Assembly (NCBI RefSeq): GCF_002443255.2
Contig: NW_019211454.1
Location: forward strand, 38,462,306 to 38,526,305
Source of the DNA: Varroa destructor
Lineage: Eukaryota; Arthropoda; Arachnida; Mesostigmata; Varroidae
DNA: 64,000 nucleotides
Reading direction: 5' to 3'
Made by a program: the position numbers and the translations under genes. Shown here piece by piece: positions 1 through 13,161 of the stretch. Numbering within the stretch: position 1 is the first letter of the stretch; each line of letters opens with the position of its first letter. The notes below the pieces were generated by a model, which was given only the letters and a program-made list of their open reading frames with translations, ran no database searches and was not told where the DNA came from.

Positions 1-3000
1 GTGTACTGTTTTGAGCTTGCGACAGACGGCTAGTATTCGTAATGCCCTTGTTGGGTGGATATATACGGAGGAGGCAGAAGCACACGCTGCCGTTGTTGTT
101 GTTGTTGGTCGGAGACGACAGAGAGTCCCGGTACTGGCAGTGGTACTAACGATTTTGCTAAGCCTAATTCAACGAGATTTGTTACTACAGCAAAGAAGGG
201 GAGCTGTTGCATTGCATCATGGCGATCGCGATTATTTTTGCTGCTCAAGGCTTTCCTCCTCTAGTTCGTGGCACTGCCGCCGTTTCCGCCGTGTGCTTTT
301 GACGCGCGCGCTTCGTCCAGCCGCACTTGACTAGCTTGGCGCCGCTGGCACCATTTGAACTGGTATTAGCAGAAGACAACAACGCAACGAAGATTAAATA
401 AAGGCTACTACTCCATGACCACGACCACAAGTGTGGCGGGAACACCCGCGGCGTCCCAGAAGCTGAAGTGGCAGCAGCTAAAGATGATGTGAGATCAGCT
501 CAGGCTATAACGGAAACGATCCGTCGTTCTCTGCCTCGCTCCCTTCTCCTTTCTTTTTCCGCTTCGTCCACTTGATCTTCTGCCACAATGCATTCAACGT
601 CATCCAGTTCTTCCATATCGTCTCGTCTCGTCTCGTCAAGAGGTAGTAGACAAACGAGCACCAGACCTTCCCATACAGACGCACAGATAGGTTGTAGTAC
701 GGCTTGTAGTGTTGCCGTTGTTACTGATTATTGCATGTGGAAGACTGGCAGATATAGAAGAGTCAACAACAGTAACAGATGAACGACAAAAATTAGGATT
801 GACATAGCAGCTATTGCACTCGTTATAATCATTTACGTATAGACGGCATCCGACTTGCGATAGCAGTCGCAGTGGCCATGGCGATGTCCCGAAGAAAAGG
901 AAGCAATTAGCTGGCTGGTTGACGGGCAAGCTGACTGTTTATATATCGTTCTTCCATGTATATATACATAAGGATACATGTGTGGATCTGCATAGCTACT
1001 TCTCGTCTAGGTAGAGAATCCAATAGAGTAAATAAAACACTTGCTTTCTATTCAGGACCAGGTTGCACGCGTTGCGCTGCCGTTTCTTTTGCTGCTATCG
1101 CGGTATCCGAAACGCTTATCTACACTGACGTGCGCCGCAGCCGTCGCGGCCGTGGCGACGATGCGCGAGTTGCGCGTAAAAGTAGTAGCAATAGCAGGAC
1201 CAGCTGAAGCAGCGGAAGGAGAAGCTCTCGGACAAGTGGGATAATAAACAGGGAAAGGTGAACGGGAAAAGGGCAGGCGAGAAGGAGAGATGCATTATTG
1301 GTCGCGACATCATCACTGTAACCGTTATCCTCCGCATATTGCTACAGTCATAATCATTATCATCGTCATCGGCGTCGTTGCTGCTTTTGCTTTATCTGCT
1401 GCTGCTGGCGTTGGCGGTCTAATCTATCTGTTCATGGCTGTTTTGCCTTTCATCAGTGTATCGGCAAGCCTGAGTTCCCATTAATTTATTTGTACATTCA
1501 TTCTGCATACATCCCTGTAGCTGCTACTGCTGCAATTGCGATTGCTTTCATTTTCGCAGTTCATTCATCCACGCTTCGGTGGTTCGGTTTTCTTCGACGA
1601 CGGTAATAGCCAGGTAGTCAACAAAAAAAAAAAAACAGGATCAATCGAACGGTCTTTTTGCAGTCAGCACTGCCAACGTGTTTACCTACGCGCACGTGCA
1701 TACGTGCCTTACTTTAGACATATGTGTGTGCTTTGAAGACGTCCATCTTTTTCTTCCACTTCACCACAAGCCTATCACCTACACCGAATACGGCCTACCT
1801 GCTATATACTGCCTGACGCATTGTCCGGCCATATAGCAACAGATTCATTATGGCTTGAGGGGCCACACTGTTAATAACAACTGTCGTGGAAATGCTAGCA
1901 GTAGCAGCAGTGCATTGACCCTTAAACACCTATAAATTCCCTTTCAGTTTTTTTCCCGTCTTTTTTTCATGAGGTGTTTGTGTGTATATGCGCGCGTGGC
2001 CGCGTTTCGTCTTTGCATGTGTCTATGCGCCTAATGTTTCTGATACTGCAGCGATTCATTTCGCCGATATCGATAGATGTAGCGGGAGCAAGCCCACTGA
2101 TGTGGGCCTTTGGCCTACCGACCAAATTGAACTGAAAGCTATGTTTTTTAGAATCTGCAATAACGGGTGAGATGAAGGCTTAAGAGATCTGTTTGTTTGC
2201 CTGTTGGAAATGTAGCCAGTGTCTTAAACGAAATGGTAATAATAAAGCTCTGTAAAGCGATGAGAGGGCCTTGTTGTCTAATTGTACGTAACAATTAACC
2301 GTCACCATACGCAAAATTAGGCATAGTACGCAACAAGCAAAAAGAGACAAACGCCAGCTTAATAGAAATGCGAACACAACGTGAACCTAGCCGTTTTTTG
2401 CCTAGTCTTGTTATTACCAGCTCTACCGCTCCTATCATCATTCAGTGACCTTTCAGATGCCACCGTTTACTAATGACGCCGACATAGAATACCTTGCATT
2501 TTACGACTCTAACGAAAGTGTCGTTTTTTCTTTAATTTTCCTTCGTCCTCCTCGTATCATATACTGGCCTGCACGTGTAGTCCTTTGCTTGTTTTCCAGC
2601 CGATAGACGTTCAATATGGAATAATCGGAGTCAGTTTTAGGTCTTCAACTAGCCTTTCTGTCTATCCGTCCATCCGTTGGTTCGCTTGTCCATCAGCCGT
2701 CTAAAGGCTGTTCCTTCATCGAACATTTTCGTTGCGTTTCATTGTTAAACTATATTCGACGACTTATGCCGACAACCAGACAGACGAACGGAAATAGAGA
2801 ACAACACATGTTCGATGGATTCAGCTTATGCGTTGCAGCGGTCGCTGGTGTCGCGTTATCGCCGCTGCCGCTACCACCACCAGTAGAAGCAGCAAGTAAA
2901 TGTAACGCAGATCGAGCGTCCATGAATTTTCTCTCTCTCTCTCTCGCTCTATCTCGATATATTCCTTTCCTCGTCCTGTTAGTTTTTTCTGTTGTGTTCT

Positions 3001-4806
3001 GTTCTTTCTGTGCTTGGGCGGCAGCCCAGCCACAAGGGACAGGCAAACAGACGAACGAACAGACAGAGCATTCAGTCAGCATTCTAACTACCAGGAGGTA
3101 CGAACGCGTCATCTGACTACGTGTCTCTTCAGCGGCTCTTAGGCTCGAGCAGCCACTGCTTGATAACAGCAGCTCTTGTTTCGAATTTTCTACTTTGATT
3201 GCAGTGACTCACTCTCCATCGGCTTCTCATTCTCTCAGTCTTCATGCTGAGCATCGGTACCTTATCATCATCATCACCCCCTAATTTTTGTTCAGTCCAG
3301 ACGGCTTTTTCGATAGCTGTGCTGCCGGCATCTGCATCGACATTTGCATCAACAGTAGAAGCAGTAGCAGCAATTGCTTCAGCTATATCGTCACGATTAT
3401 CTGGCCACTTTGTGCAGGTATCTTTAGCGTTTACCTCGTTCTCTATAGTGGTAAAATTCGCGCTGGTGCGTCATGACGGTGAAGCGACTAGAGTGATTCG
3501 ACCTGATGCCACTATCGTCGTTGTCAGTTGTTGTTACTGACAGATGAGTGGCGGCTGACCACTTGGTGGTAGAATTTGTTGAATTGTTGTTGGTCGGTGG
3601 CCACTAGAACTACCAGTTTTTCAGTTACAGGTATCCTACCCATCCACCTCATCTTGTCAGTTTACTCTCGGTCAATCATCGGCCATCCATAGTCCGTCAG
3701 CTTTCCTTCTTCTTTTTGCTCGTAGTCCGGACCGATCGATCCGTTCGGTCGCCTACTCGTTCACACATTTCGTCGATACTCGAATTTGACTGCCATTCCC
3801 GTCTGTCCCATTGTGTATTTCAGCCGTCTTCATCGTCTCGTCCACGCGTTATTTACCTTTCATGACTGGAAGGACTTTCACTTTTCGATGACCATGTATG
3901 CGTATGTTTGCACGTTACTGCTGTTGCTGTTGCCGGTGAAGATGTTAGTGATGACGGCAAACTCGCCGTGATCTTTTTTGGCTCGTTATCGAACTCAACT
4001 GGCTGGTCGATCTTTAACGCCGCAGTCTTCGTGCCAATGAGCCAACAAACGCTGACGTTTTTGATCTCTTTTTCACGGCTCAATCTGACTTATTATAAAT
4101 ACATCATTCATACTGCCATCGTTGCCGTCTCAGCGCTTGTCTGCTCTATTATGTTCTAGTTCGTTTACCATGTTTGCACTCGCACGTTCGTCTTGCTTCC
4201 GTTGCTGTTAGCCCAGCTGTCTCGACGATCTGAGACCGCGTAGGCAGACAGCTAAAGCCTATTGCGACTTGCAATGGTTGCTTTTGTCGCTGCATCTGTT
4301 TGCTCTAAAGTCCTAGGACTGTTTGGGAGCAACGGCTACGTGCTTTGGCCTTCCCATGTATTTTTCAATACTGTCATCGTCGCTGTCCGCCAGATCGAGC
4401 ACTGTCCCTAGCCATTCTGTTATCCCTATTCTGCCTCCATGAATACACATATCCGACGATGCATCGCAGTCACAGTGTCTGACCATAAAACGGCTGAGCG
4501 CACAGAACCATACAAATTACGGATTTCACGCTTGAATACCGCGCAATAGTACAAATGACCACGTCACCGTGCTTCGTTGACTTGTTTTTCGGTTGATTTA
4601 CTTCCTTTTCCTCGTTTGCTCAAGTCCGAGTCATGGCGCGCTAGCCTGAATAACCAAACGGCGTAACCAAGGAAGAGTCGAACAGTGAAGACGCTGCTCC
4701 TGCTCCCACTGATAAAGATGGTCGTGATGGAGACATTGATGACTGAAGATGGCTAACGATGGAGAAAAACTGGCAACTACTGACTCTAACGGAATCGTCG
4801 CTCGTT

Positions 4807-4810
<4 letters not shown>

Positions 4811-4859
<49 letters not shown>

Positions 4860-4870
4860 TCTCTCTCTCT
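4811..4870. repeat. (CT)n microsatellite
   Basis: About 60 bases of CT dinucleotide repeat with one CCC interruption near 4855. It generates spurious Ser-Leu and Arg-Glu open frames on the two strands. Confidence 0.97.
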
Positions 4871-6774
4871 ATCCCCCTATCTGTTTTTCTACCACTCTCG
4901 CGATTATATCCTTTCACCTCTTTGCTCGCTGTGTCCACGCTTCGATCCGTTTGACAACGACCATTTTCGTTCCATCCTCCGTTTAACCCATCCAAAACCA
5001 CCACGATCACCACTAAAAATATTACATATATGTCTGTACATATATATAAATGACGGTATGCCCGAGAAGTTTCCAATGTATGAGCCAAAGAGCGCAGACA
5101 TATAATACAACTCCAAATTGTACTGCCCATACGCATGTGCTTATATATGTTTACCAAATATACATCCTTCTATTCTAAAGCCTCCCCCTGGTTTTGCGAT
5201 TTTACTAGGACTTACGTAAGTCATAGCTCTACGGCAGCGTCAAGCCACAACAGATATTACAGGACTATTCGTTGGATTCAACTTACGTTGATTTTGTGTT
5301 TGTGTCTATGTGTGAGGGTTTTTTTTCCTTAATTTCGTTGTTAGCGATAGTCATGTTATCGTAGCGCGCGGTGCGATGGAGTGTTCCTATGCAGGTTTCT
5401 TCGCAGTCGCCGAATTAAGTTCCACTGTGGCTGTTATTGGTGCCTTTTATTGCGCCACTGAGTTCTCTAAAGCTAGATAAATAAGTTACTTGCGCAGGTT
5501 ATTTTCTTTGTCTACCCCTTGGCACAGCGGTAAGGATTGCCTCTAACGATGGCGCCCGCGTCCTAGGCGAACGTGCTTTTCCCCGTCGCCCACAGCCGGC
5601 GACAGCCATCGTAGAGGCGGTCCTCAGAGCCTCCATCCACAACTGATTCCAGTCTATGTCCGGCTGGCCGGCTGGCTGACATCGATGCATCTGTTAGCTC
5701 GCCGCTTCTTGAGTCTACCACGAGCTTGTGCTTTCCATCTGTCGTCTATCTGATATCTGTTTGGGAAGTTACGATTGCAATTGCAACTTGTGCCGCGAGA
5801 ATAAGACTCCTACTACTGACGCTGTTACCGTTATCAGCATCGCTATTACATTAATAAATAAAGAACCAGAGGCAGCCAAGACTGGACTAACTAACGTGCG
5901 CTGCTCTACATTGTCGTTGTCTGTCTTGCTTGCCCTGTTGCTCATTCCGCTTTCCACTTCAGTTTCTTGCGGCTCGTTACGAATGATAACGGCATCACCT
6001 CAGCAGCAGCAGCAACTACGGCTATGACAGCGTTTACCGTTGTCAGACGTAGAGCAGCAGAAGCAGGCAAACCCGCCAGGACGCAACCGCAGGAATCGGT
6101 TCCTTTTCCCTGCCTTTAACAAACATCTGCTACAATGAAACAACGAAACGGTGCCAGGCCGCCACTGCTGTCTATGCTACTTTATACTCCACAGGAGACC
6201 GCAATTCACGCTCCAGCCCGCGTTCGTTCTCACTGGATTTGTCATCCAACTGCGTCGAGCTACTCCGCGATTGATTTCATTACGCTTCCATGTGTGGCGT
6301 TATTTCGCTCTCTGCCACTCCTGTTCATTATTACTGCTATTGCAGCAGCTCGTCCGTTCGGTTGCCTTTTGCATACCTTGTAGTAAATCGCTGCTGATCG
6401 TAGACGCCACTATTGCTACCGGTCGAGTTAAAGGAAGGGTGAGATTTTATATCGTCTTTTAACGTTTGATGCACAACGCGCACGAAAGACTAATTCACTA
6501 AAAGGAAACAACAACAAATGTCATCGTTTTATATAATACGCAGCCCTATACTCTATATGTGCGTACTGCGGCGCAGGCCAGCCACATATCTGGATATTTA
6601 CAATAATAATACACCACAGAATAAACTCAGCAACTGCTGACGCTGCTGCTGTTGCTGTTATCGACGGCGAAACTGAATCACGCTGCCGAGTGCTACTCGT
6701 AGTTCCGCAATTGGCAGCATCGTCGTAGCCGTTCATACTGCTGCCACTACATTGCTGCTATGTAATCCTACCCA

Positions 6775-6795
6775 GCCGCCGCCGCCGCCGCCGCC
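6775..6795. repeat. (GCC)7 trinucleotide repeat
   Basis: Seven uninterrupted GCC triplets inside the GC-rich island, followed by ACC GC. Confidence 0.9.
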
Positions 6796-7640
6796 ACCGC
6801 TTTAGCATTGAGTGCTGTTCCTGTTGCACTCACTGACTCAGTTTCTCGCATCGGCAACGTTGACGGCGGTTAACTGTTAGCCCGCAGCGCTTAACCCTTG
6901 CTGCTGTCCCCGGAGCCATTGTAGCTCAAAGCCTTGTAATGCTCGCATCTTTGTAACCCTTGCGGGCAGCAGCAGCAAGAGCAATGGGCGATGAAGAGGC
7001 TATGGTGGGGACGGTGCTAATGACGTACGGCGTATGTCATTAATGTTCTCGTCTTCGCCGTCCTCCGAACGAATACCTTGGCTCGCGCCTTCATTCTCGA
7101 AAACTTCGGTCTGCCGACTTAGTCTGCTGTGACTCCCCCGTTCCCTTTTTCCCTCGTTTGCTCTTAGCATCACTAAGATCCGTTACCGTCAGCTGAGGCT
7201 CATCTTTTTGTTATCCTTAGTGAAACGGCGCCGCAATTGTCGCTACCGTTGCTGCCACTTCTACCATCGTCAGCGCAGCGTCGCGGCAGTGGCGACAGCG
7301 GCCATTTTCCTCTTCCTGTCCAATCCTGCCGCCATCACCTCGCGCCCGATGCACCTACCTCCAATTACATCTATCTGCATTTATTTATCTGCTTCTCTTT
7401 CGGTTGCTACTGCTGTTACTTCTGTTGCTGCTCCAGGTTGTCCGACGCCCGCCGTCGCTGCTGCTACTGATGTTGCTTCTGTCGTTGTAAATGCATATTC
7501 AGTGGAAACTCTTCTATCAGGAGCAGCTGCCACAGAAAAGATAACGGCATAGACAATATGACGTATGGCGCGGCGCGCCGCCGATAACGGGTAGCGCCAT
7601 CGTCATGGAAGTCTTGTCTTTTAGCCTTTTCGTTCAACAA

Positions 7641-7679
7641 CCGCCGCCGCCGCCGCCGTCGTCGTTGTTGTTGTTGTCG
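7641..7679. repeat. Compound (CCG)n-(GTC)n-(GTT)n triplet repeat
   Basis: Six CCG triplets run into GTC and then GTT triplets without a break, all with 3-base periodicity. Confidence 0.9.
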
Positions 7680-8143
7680 TGCTAGTTGTGGCGCACTATT
7701 GTAACGGTAAACTGGGTCATTCATCCCATGTACCATCATTCGCTCTCTTTTTACGTTTTTCATTTTATCAAGTTTCCTCTCGCTCTTTATAGATTTGCGC
7801 ATATCGCGCGCACACGTTTTCTGCTTGATACTGTTTCGCCTTGGGTTATTCTATCTCGTACTTGTCTGCCTCTCCCGCCTCCAATGGGGCTAACGACGCT
7901 GGTGATGCTGGCGACGCCGGCACAGCTTGTAGCAGTCATAGTAAAAGTCGTAATATTCCAGCCAGTGCCACAGCATGCCTACTTTCACATTTCCCTGTAA
8001 CAAAGGCGCTATTGCAAAATCTCACCAGCAAAAGGGGCTGGGGGTGGTAGACGCGGGCTAGGGGAGGTTACTACTGCAATCACTACCATCATTTCGCTCA
8101 GCGTTACGTTTCGCGTTTACTGTTCATCCAGATAGAACAACAA

Positions 8144-8164
8144 CAGCAGCAGCAGCAGCAGCAG
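8144..8164. repeat. (CAG)7 trinucleotide repeat
   Basis: Seven CAG triplets near the right edge of the GC-rich island. No open frame of protein-like content surrounds them. Confidence 0.9.
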
Positions 8165-8563
8165 ACTTACACATTGAAAATGAGCATTTGCTCTCGTTTT
8201 TGACCGGCCTGTAGCAGCTTGGCCAGATTCAGCCTCATTAGATTCAGAATCAGCATCCGTAGCGTCAGCAACAATAACGACACGAGCGAATCCGCATTAC
8301 TTTTGTAGTTCTTTCCTATTATTAGAAAGGCAGGAACAAGACTATATGCCCATTCAGCACATTGCATTCATTGGCCGTAGATACCCCATATATATATATG
8401 GGTATAAAAGATGTTGGCGTCGACTCTTTGCTGCCGTCCATGTGTCCTGAGCTGCCACAGCTGCTGTCGTTATATTTCGCCTCTGCTACTTCGTCTGTCG
8501 GCTCACATTTTTACACCAAGAGATTTCGTTGAAACCTTTTAGCACGAATTATATGTACATATG

Positions 8564-8580
8564 TATATATATATATATAA
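8564..8580. repeat. Short (TA)n tract
   Basis: Alternating TA at the transition from the GC-rich island to AT-rich sequence. Confidence 0.8.
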
Positions 8581-8838
8581 TACCGTCTGACAATTTGGGA
8601 TGCATAAGCACACCAGATAGTTCTCATTAGCCGGCCGATTAACAAGTGGTAAAGTTCAATTTACAAAGGCAATGCATTATAACTTTATAGTAAATACTAC
8701 TGCTAGTTGAAGGTCTGCCGGCTGTCAAATGTAGATAAATTAATGCTGATATCTATTGAGGAGCAAACCTTGAACAAGCTCTTGATTGTTAAATACGTTT
8801 AACAGGCCAAATTGTTCATTTTTATCTGTGTCTTTCAG

Positions 8839-9085
8839 TCGGCATCAGCTGGTTCATAGCGCCACCAAAAACCATTCCTGTCCATACTGTCCCTTGGTAA
8901 CAACATTTAAACATAACCTCAAGTCGCACGTGCGTAATATACACCCAGAAAAAATGCTCAAGTGTCCTTCGCCCAAGTGTCCTATGCTGTGTCTCTCGCA
9001 GCAGGAACTCGATAAACATGTTCAGCAGAAGCACTACGCCAGTGCCCTCCTTGGATTCGTTGATTTTGCCCAACAGAAACGGTAA
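8839..9085 (+). CDS. C2H2 zinc-finger protein, last coding exon
   Basis: The exon follows a clear acceptor (pyrimidine run ending in TTTCAG at 8838) and opens with the third base of a codon, so at least one coding exon lies upstream and was not found. It encodes 81 residues to a TAA at 9083-9085. It starts with the tail of one finger (HQLVH). A full finger follows, beginning CPYC, with spacing Cys-x2-Cys-x12-His-x4-His. A second finger has Cys-x4-Cys-x12-His-x4-His and contains CPSPKC and HVQQKH. The C-terminus after the fingers is about 15 residues. C2H2 arrays of this kind usually bind DNA as nuclear transcription factors; the specific family is not recognisable from two fingers. An open frame on the opposite strand over the same bases has no domain content. 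Confidence 0.85.
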
Positions 9086-9739
9086 CTAACACATAATGGG
9101 CCTACTATAATGTACGGTACAAATAGGCAGCACGTGTCGTTCAGCTGTTAGAATTCTGGATTTTCGATCGGGTTCCCAAGATCGGAAGAGACAGCAGGCC
9201 CGCAACCCAACTATGTCCAGAGTCCATGCATATCAGTTAGTAGGAACACAATTTACAGGCCACAAGCGAAGTTCCGAACCGGAACGTGCAGGCAGAAAGA
9301 ACACGTCGGACATGCTCCTCCAAGTTGATGACATCAACTAAAGAAATCGTGTTCATCGAAGGACACGTGATGTAACGTTCACTCGAAGCAACTGATAGTC
9401 AACCGAAAACAGCTGCTCCTAACTAAATGAAATAACCGAGACGCTGAAGGCGTTATCAGGTGAGTCGAACGAGACGCAAAATACAGGCACCGGCTGCAGC
9501 AGCAACAACAACGCACGAAGAAACGCGTCAACGGTAACCTAATTTACCAGATTAGGTTCAAATAGGTACTACAATATACATATGCAATTCGATAGAAAAA
9601 CTGTCACGCTCAAACGCATAACGACGTACGACCAGCTGGCGTCCGAGAAGGCGAAACCTTAACGGGAAATCGACATTATCAACAAAGACAATGCATGCGG
9701 TAAATTGACCTAATCATGTGCTACTATGTTCTTTGCCCC

Positions 9740-9745
9740 AATAAA
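9740..9745 (+). promoter_or_regulatory. Possible polyadenylation signal for the zinc-finger gene
   Basis: AATAAA lies about 650 bases after the zinc-finger stop codon, with no coding features between. It is a plausible 3'UTR end; use is not shown. Confidence 0.35.
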
Positions 9746-9749
9746 AGAT

Positions 9750-10653
9750 ACCGCTTGATGAAATACACGGCCGTCTGATACGTGGAGATAAGTATTAAGC
9801 GTTTCTTTAATGAACTAATTGTTGTCCCTGTTCGTGGTTTTGGATTATTTTTGCTCATATTTGATGAACGTCCAATGCACTATATATAATATAACGCCGC
9901 CAGTTTCGGCCAACCAGAACGCTGAAGAGCTCAGCGTTGTCGTCGTCGTCCCCGATGGAACGAACGACAACCTCATCTGGAGCTACGTGGTTATTGGAGC
10001 CGAATTTTAACAATGATTTGGAAAAAGACTTCACTGTCATTGACCGCTGCTACTTCATCAGTGGCGCTGCAGAGTGGTAAACGTTAATTTTGTGACGAGA
10101 GGTTCTAAAGACGTCGCGAATAGCCACGGGCCTTCGACGAGACATACCGGAGCAAACGGAGAAACACGTTGCACGGCACAGCTACAGAAAATACTCACGG
10201 CTGAACGATGAATGGATCGAATACTGGTGGTAACGACAACAATATCAATCTGACATTAAAAAGATACTCTGTAGTAATATAATGACTGTAATTAATAGTA
10301 AGTGAAAGAGGCACTATCGACTATACCTAATAACAACGGCAACAAAATAAAACTCTGATTCATTAAAGATGTTGTAACAATAAGTGTGGATGCAAATGCG
10401 AGAAATGTGAGGAAAAAGTGTCTCTGCACACGAGTCAGTCTCAGAAAGGGAGCGAGCGTATGTAAAGCTAAACACCTATTCCATATGGATACTAACAGCC
10501 TAAACGACGATAGCTGTGACATTCCCAACAAGTATATGTAATTACTATTTATAGAGAGTGATGATGATACTAAGTTGCTAACTTGTCAATGGACACCATT
10601 TCCACAACCAGGAAACTGCGCACTGGTGTTCCTAACTTGCTCAATAGTGTATA

Positions 10654-10687
<34 letters not shown>

Positions 10688-12000
10688 GTATACATACATA
10701 CATACACCTAAATAACGGATTAATGTATGAACACTAAGACATACACATTCAATAGCAATTCCACTGATAGTATACGACGACAAAGTACGAAACAACAATC
10801 GTATGTTGTTGTACAGATATTGTTGAAGACAGACAACTTTTGTTGAGGCGGCAGAATTGGACCGAGGTTCTCTACACGATCTAGTAGAGGTGCATTGAAT
10901 TAATACTCTTCTTCGTTAAATTTTAATAGCTAGGCAAAATAGAGCCGATTATCGCGTACTGCTTCTCACGGTTGGCGTCACACGCTCATTGCGAGAGGTA
11001 TATCCTGTTAATCTAAATAAATGTAATCAGTTCCTTAGAATTGACGACGGAGACAGTCTGCTGTACCGAATATAGTAATGGGCTATCGCCGCGAAATAGC
11101 TTTACGTCCATTTACGTTTTAGATTTACACACCCTATGGCATATATTGTTGTAACAGGAATTTGCCATTCTCGAACAAATTTTGATTTCGTGGCTCATTC
11201 TCAATGAGAACTCAGCCAAAACAAACAGCTTTTGTTGCATAAGGAGCTCTTATGAAATTTTAACCACACCACAAAAAGAGCAAACGATATAGATTAAACA
11301 CACGACGAAGGTAAACGCCATATAATACTCGAAATAAAAGTATACGTAGGTTATGACTACGTTAGGAGAAGCTAGTAAAGGTCGGACCTGCATAAACTGG
11401 ATGATTTATAAGCTGGCACCTTGCCACATACTGACTGACCTAACTGTCAATAATTTATACAATACCAAGTTAAATACGCATCAAAATGGATATATTCGAT
11501 CCTTTTCAGTGTTTATCGGTCATCGAACCAGTCATTACACTGGTCAAGTACGCTTATTAAACAACCTGCACAGTGTGTTAGAGAATAAAGGAGTTCTTTT
11601 GATTATTAAGACAACAGTAGCTACCTGCTTCAGTTTATATTATCCCTCCGATTTACTTTGTATGAGCTTGTTAACGGAGTCACGCAAACGATCACCGAGC
11701 GTAGGGCACAACTAATTTATTGTTAGTTCATCAAATCCTTCGAGCAACTTTGTCTGTCAATTGCGCCATCTTCTGGCGAAAAAAAATCAACAAATTCAAC
11801 TGCGCCGTACTCGATGCTATCTATCATTGTTCCGGACAGGGTCGAATCGGTAATTTCACTTTTCAGCCTCTTGGAGTACGCTTATTTTTTTTATCGGTCA
11901 CTAACTACTCCATCAAATGGATGGAAAAATTGTTCTCAGAACAAGAGATGAGAAACAAATCTGCCCGTTAGTATTTCTCCATTTCGCCTAAGTACAAGCC
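9750..12000. other. Intergenic or intronic sequence, no gene seen
   Basis: AT-rich sequence with short open frames only, none with splice-flanked or domain-like content. An open stretch at about 9895-10010 is biased by a GTC triplet run on one strand and its GAC complement on the other. Confidence 0.5.
10655..10706. repeat. (TA)n followed by a palindromic TATG/CATA tetranucleotide repeat
   Basis: A TA run (about 10655-10674) passes directly into a perfect inverted repeat, 10675-10690 and 10691-10706, built of GTAT units that turn into ATAC units at the centre. It can fold as a 16-bp hairpin without a loop. Confidence 0.95.
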
Positions 12001-13119
12001 AATGTCGTGCTGTCCAAATTTTCTGTAAATATACAGTTCGAATGGTGGCTGTTTTGCTATGCAAGCTTAATTGGCCTAGTTAGAGATATCAGACTGGAGC
12101 TGCTATGAACTTTGTTAGCATCTACTGCTGGGCCGATTACTTCGGCGAGATGCTGACTGCCGAAGTTGCTGAAGAGTTGGTCAGCTCGAAGGAAGGGAGG
12201 CACTCCGATCTCTATGGGGAGGCTGACGACCGCCCTGCTGTGATACCTTGCCAACAAATGCCGCGGAATTCACCATCCAAAAATAATATATCACGTCCCC
12301 GACGAAATCGCAGCAGTTGGGCGGGGTACACAGAATGGTGCATCATTTAGTGTTAACCTTTTGCGGTCTGCCATACGCAAGTTGATGCAGTACCGGCGGC
12401 AGTATAATTTAACAAGTTACAATCTTCGCTTCTATCCCATTACCGCATGATAACAAGTGAGCCGACGAAGGCTTTCCTTTTTGAACGGTCAGATATATAG
12501 TATACTTTTCCATTGAATTCACTGAGATGATGCTCAACGTATTTTGCTCATTTGTTTTTCAACGGAAGTAAGCTAGGACAGCTATTGCTACCTCGGCATA
12601 AGAAAATCTTAGATGTCAAGCCTTGCCACCTTCGCCGTACAGGTCTAGACGTCCCACAGTATCGCCACTCGTATCGAGAAGTCTAACTTCACTATGGTCG
12701 TTGTATGATCGTGCAGATGCCGAAAAACAATACGCCAAAACTATAGCAAGTGAACACAAGCTTTGTTGAATACTCCAGGACTCGAACGCCAAAAAGCACC
12801 AGTTTTGCCTTCCAATATCTTACACTCCGTAAACCGTATGTTTTTTTTACTAATAAATACTGTTCATCATTAACTATGCTTGGCTTTGGTAAGCCCTACT
12901 ATATAATAACTAGCTAGTTCTATCCTGCTAGATCGCCCCCATCGTATACGAGTTTAGGGTGGGGTGAAACACGCCCACGTCAGCTCGCAAACGCAATACA
13001 CAGTCGTCGAAGGTAGTCAACGCATATTTCTTGAGCTGATTTCTTCTAAATCGACAAGTAACTGTTACTAATATAACTACATAGATAAAACTGATCTAAT
13101 TATAATTTCTACTAGCTGC

Positions 13120-13124
<5 letters not shown>

Positions 13125-13159
<35 letters not shown>
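13125..13159. repeat. (TA)n microsatellite
   Basis: About 17 uninterrupted TA units in AT-rich noncoding sequence. Confidence 0.95.

Positions 13160-13161
<2 letters not shown>

Larger units (their letters stand above)
1..8400. other. GC-richer, triplet-repeat-rich island without a supportable gene
   Basis: This stretch is visibly richer in G+C than the rest of the window and is full of short GTT, GCT, CAG and GCC runs. Short open frames occur on both strands, but all are low-complexity (Ser, Ala, Val, Cys), overlap each other in several frames, and lack convincing splice-flanked or domain content. I therefore call no gene here. It could be a promoter, 5'UTR or first-intron region of the zinc-finger gene whose last exon lies at 8839-9085, or an independent regulatory island; that is inference. 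The composition changes to AT-rich near 8.4-8.6 kb. Confidence 0.5.

Noticed and set aside
2742..3540. Several 70-125 codon open frames on both strands
   Set aside because: Frames on both strands overlap, composition is low-complexity (Ser/Ala/Val or Arg/Glu), no domain and no matching splice sites; typical of a GC-richer repeat-laden region.
4749..5157. Open frames of about 120 codons across the CT repeat
   Set aside because: They are open because the CT/GA repeat encodes Ser-Leu or Arg-Glu runs; no other coding signal.
7208..7802. Open frames of about 112 codons on both strands near the CCG/GTT repeat
   Set aside because: Driven by triplet repeats; opposite strands equally open; no family resemblance.
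9819..10040. Opposed 60-codon frames with runs of Val or Asp
   Set aside because: The runs come from GTC triplets; neither strand has a supported exon boundary.
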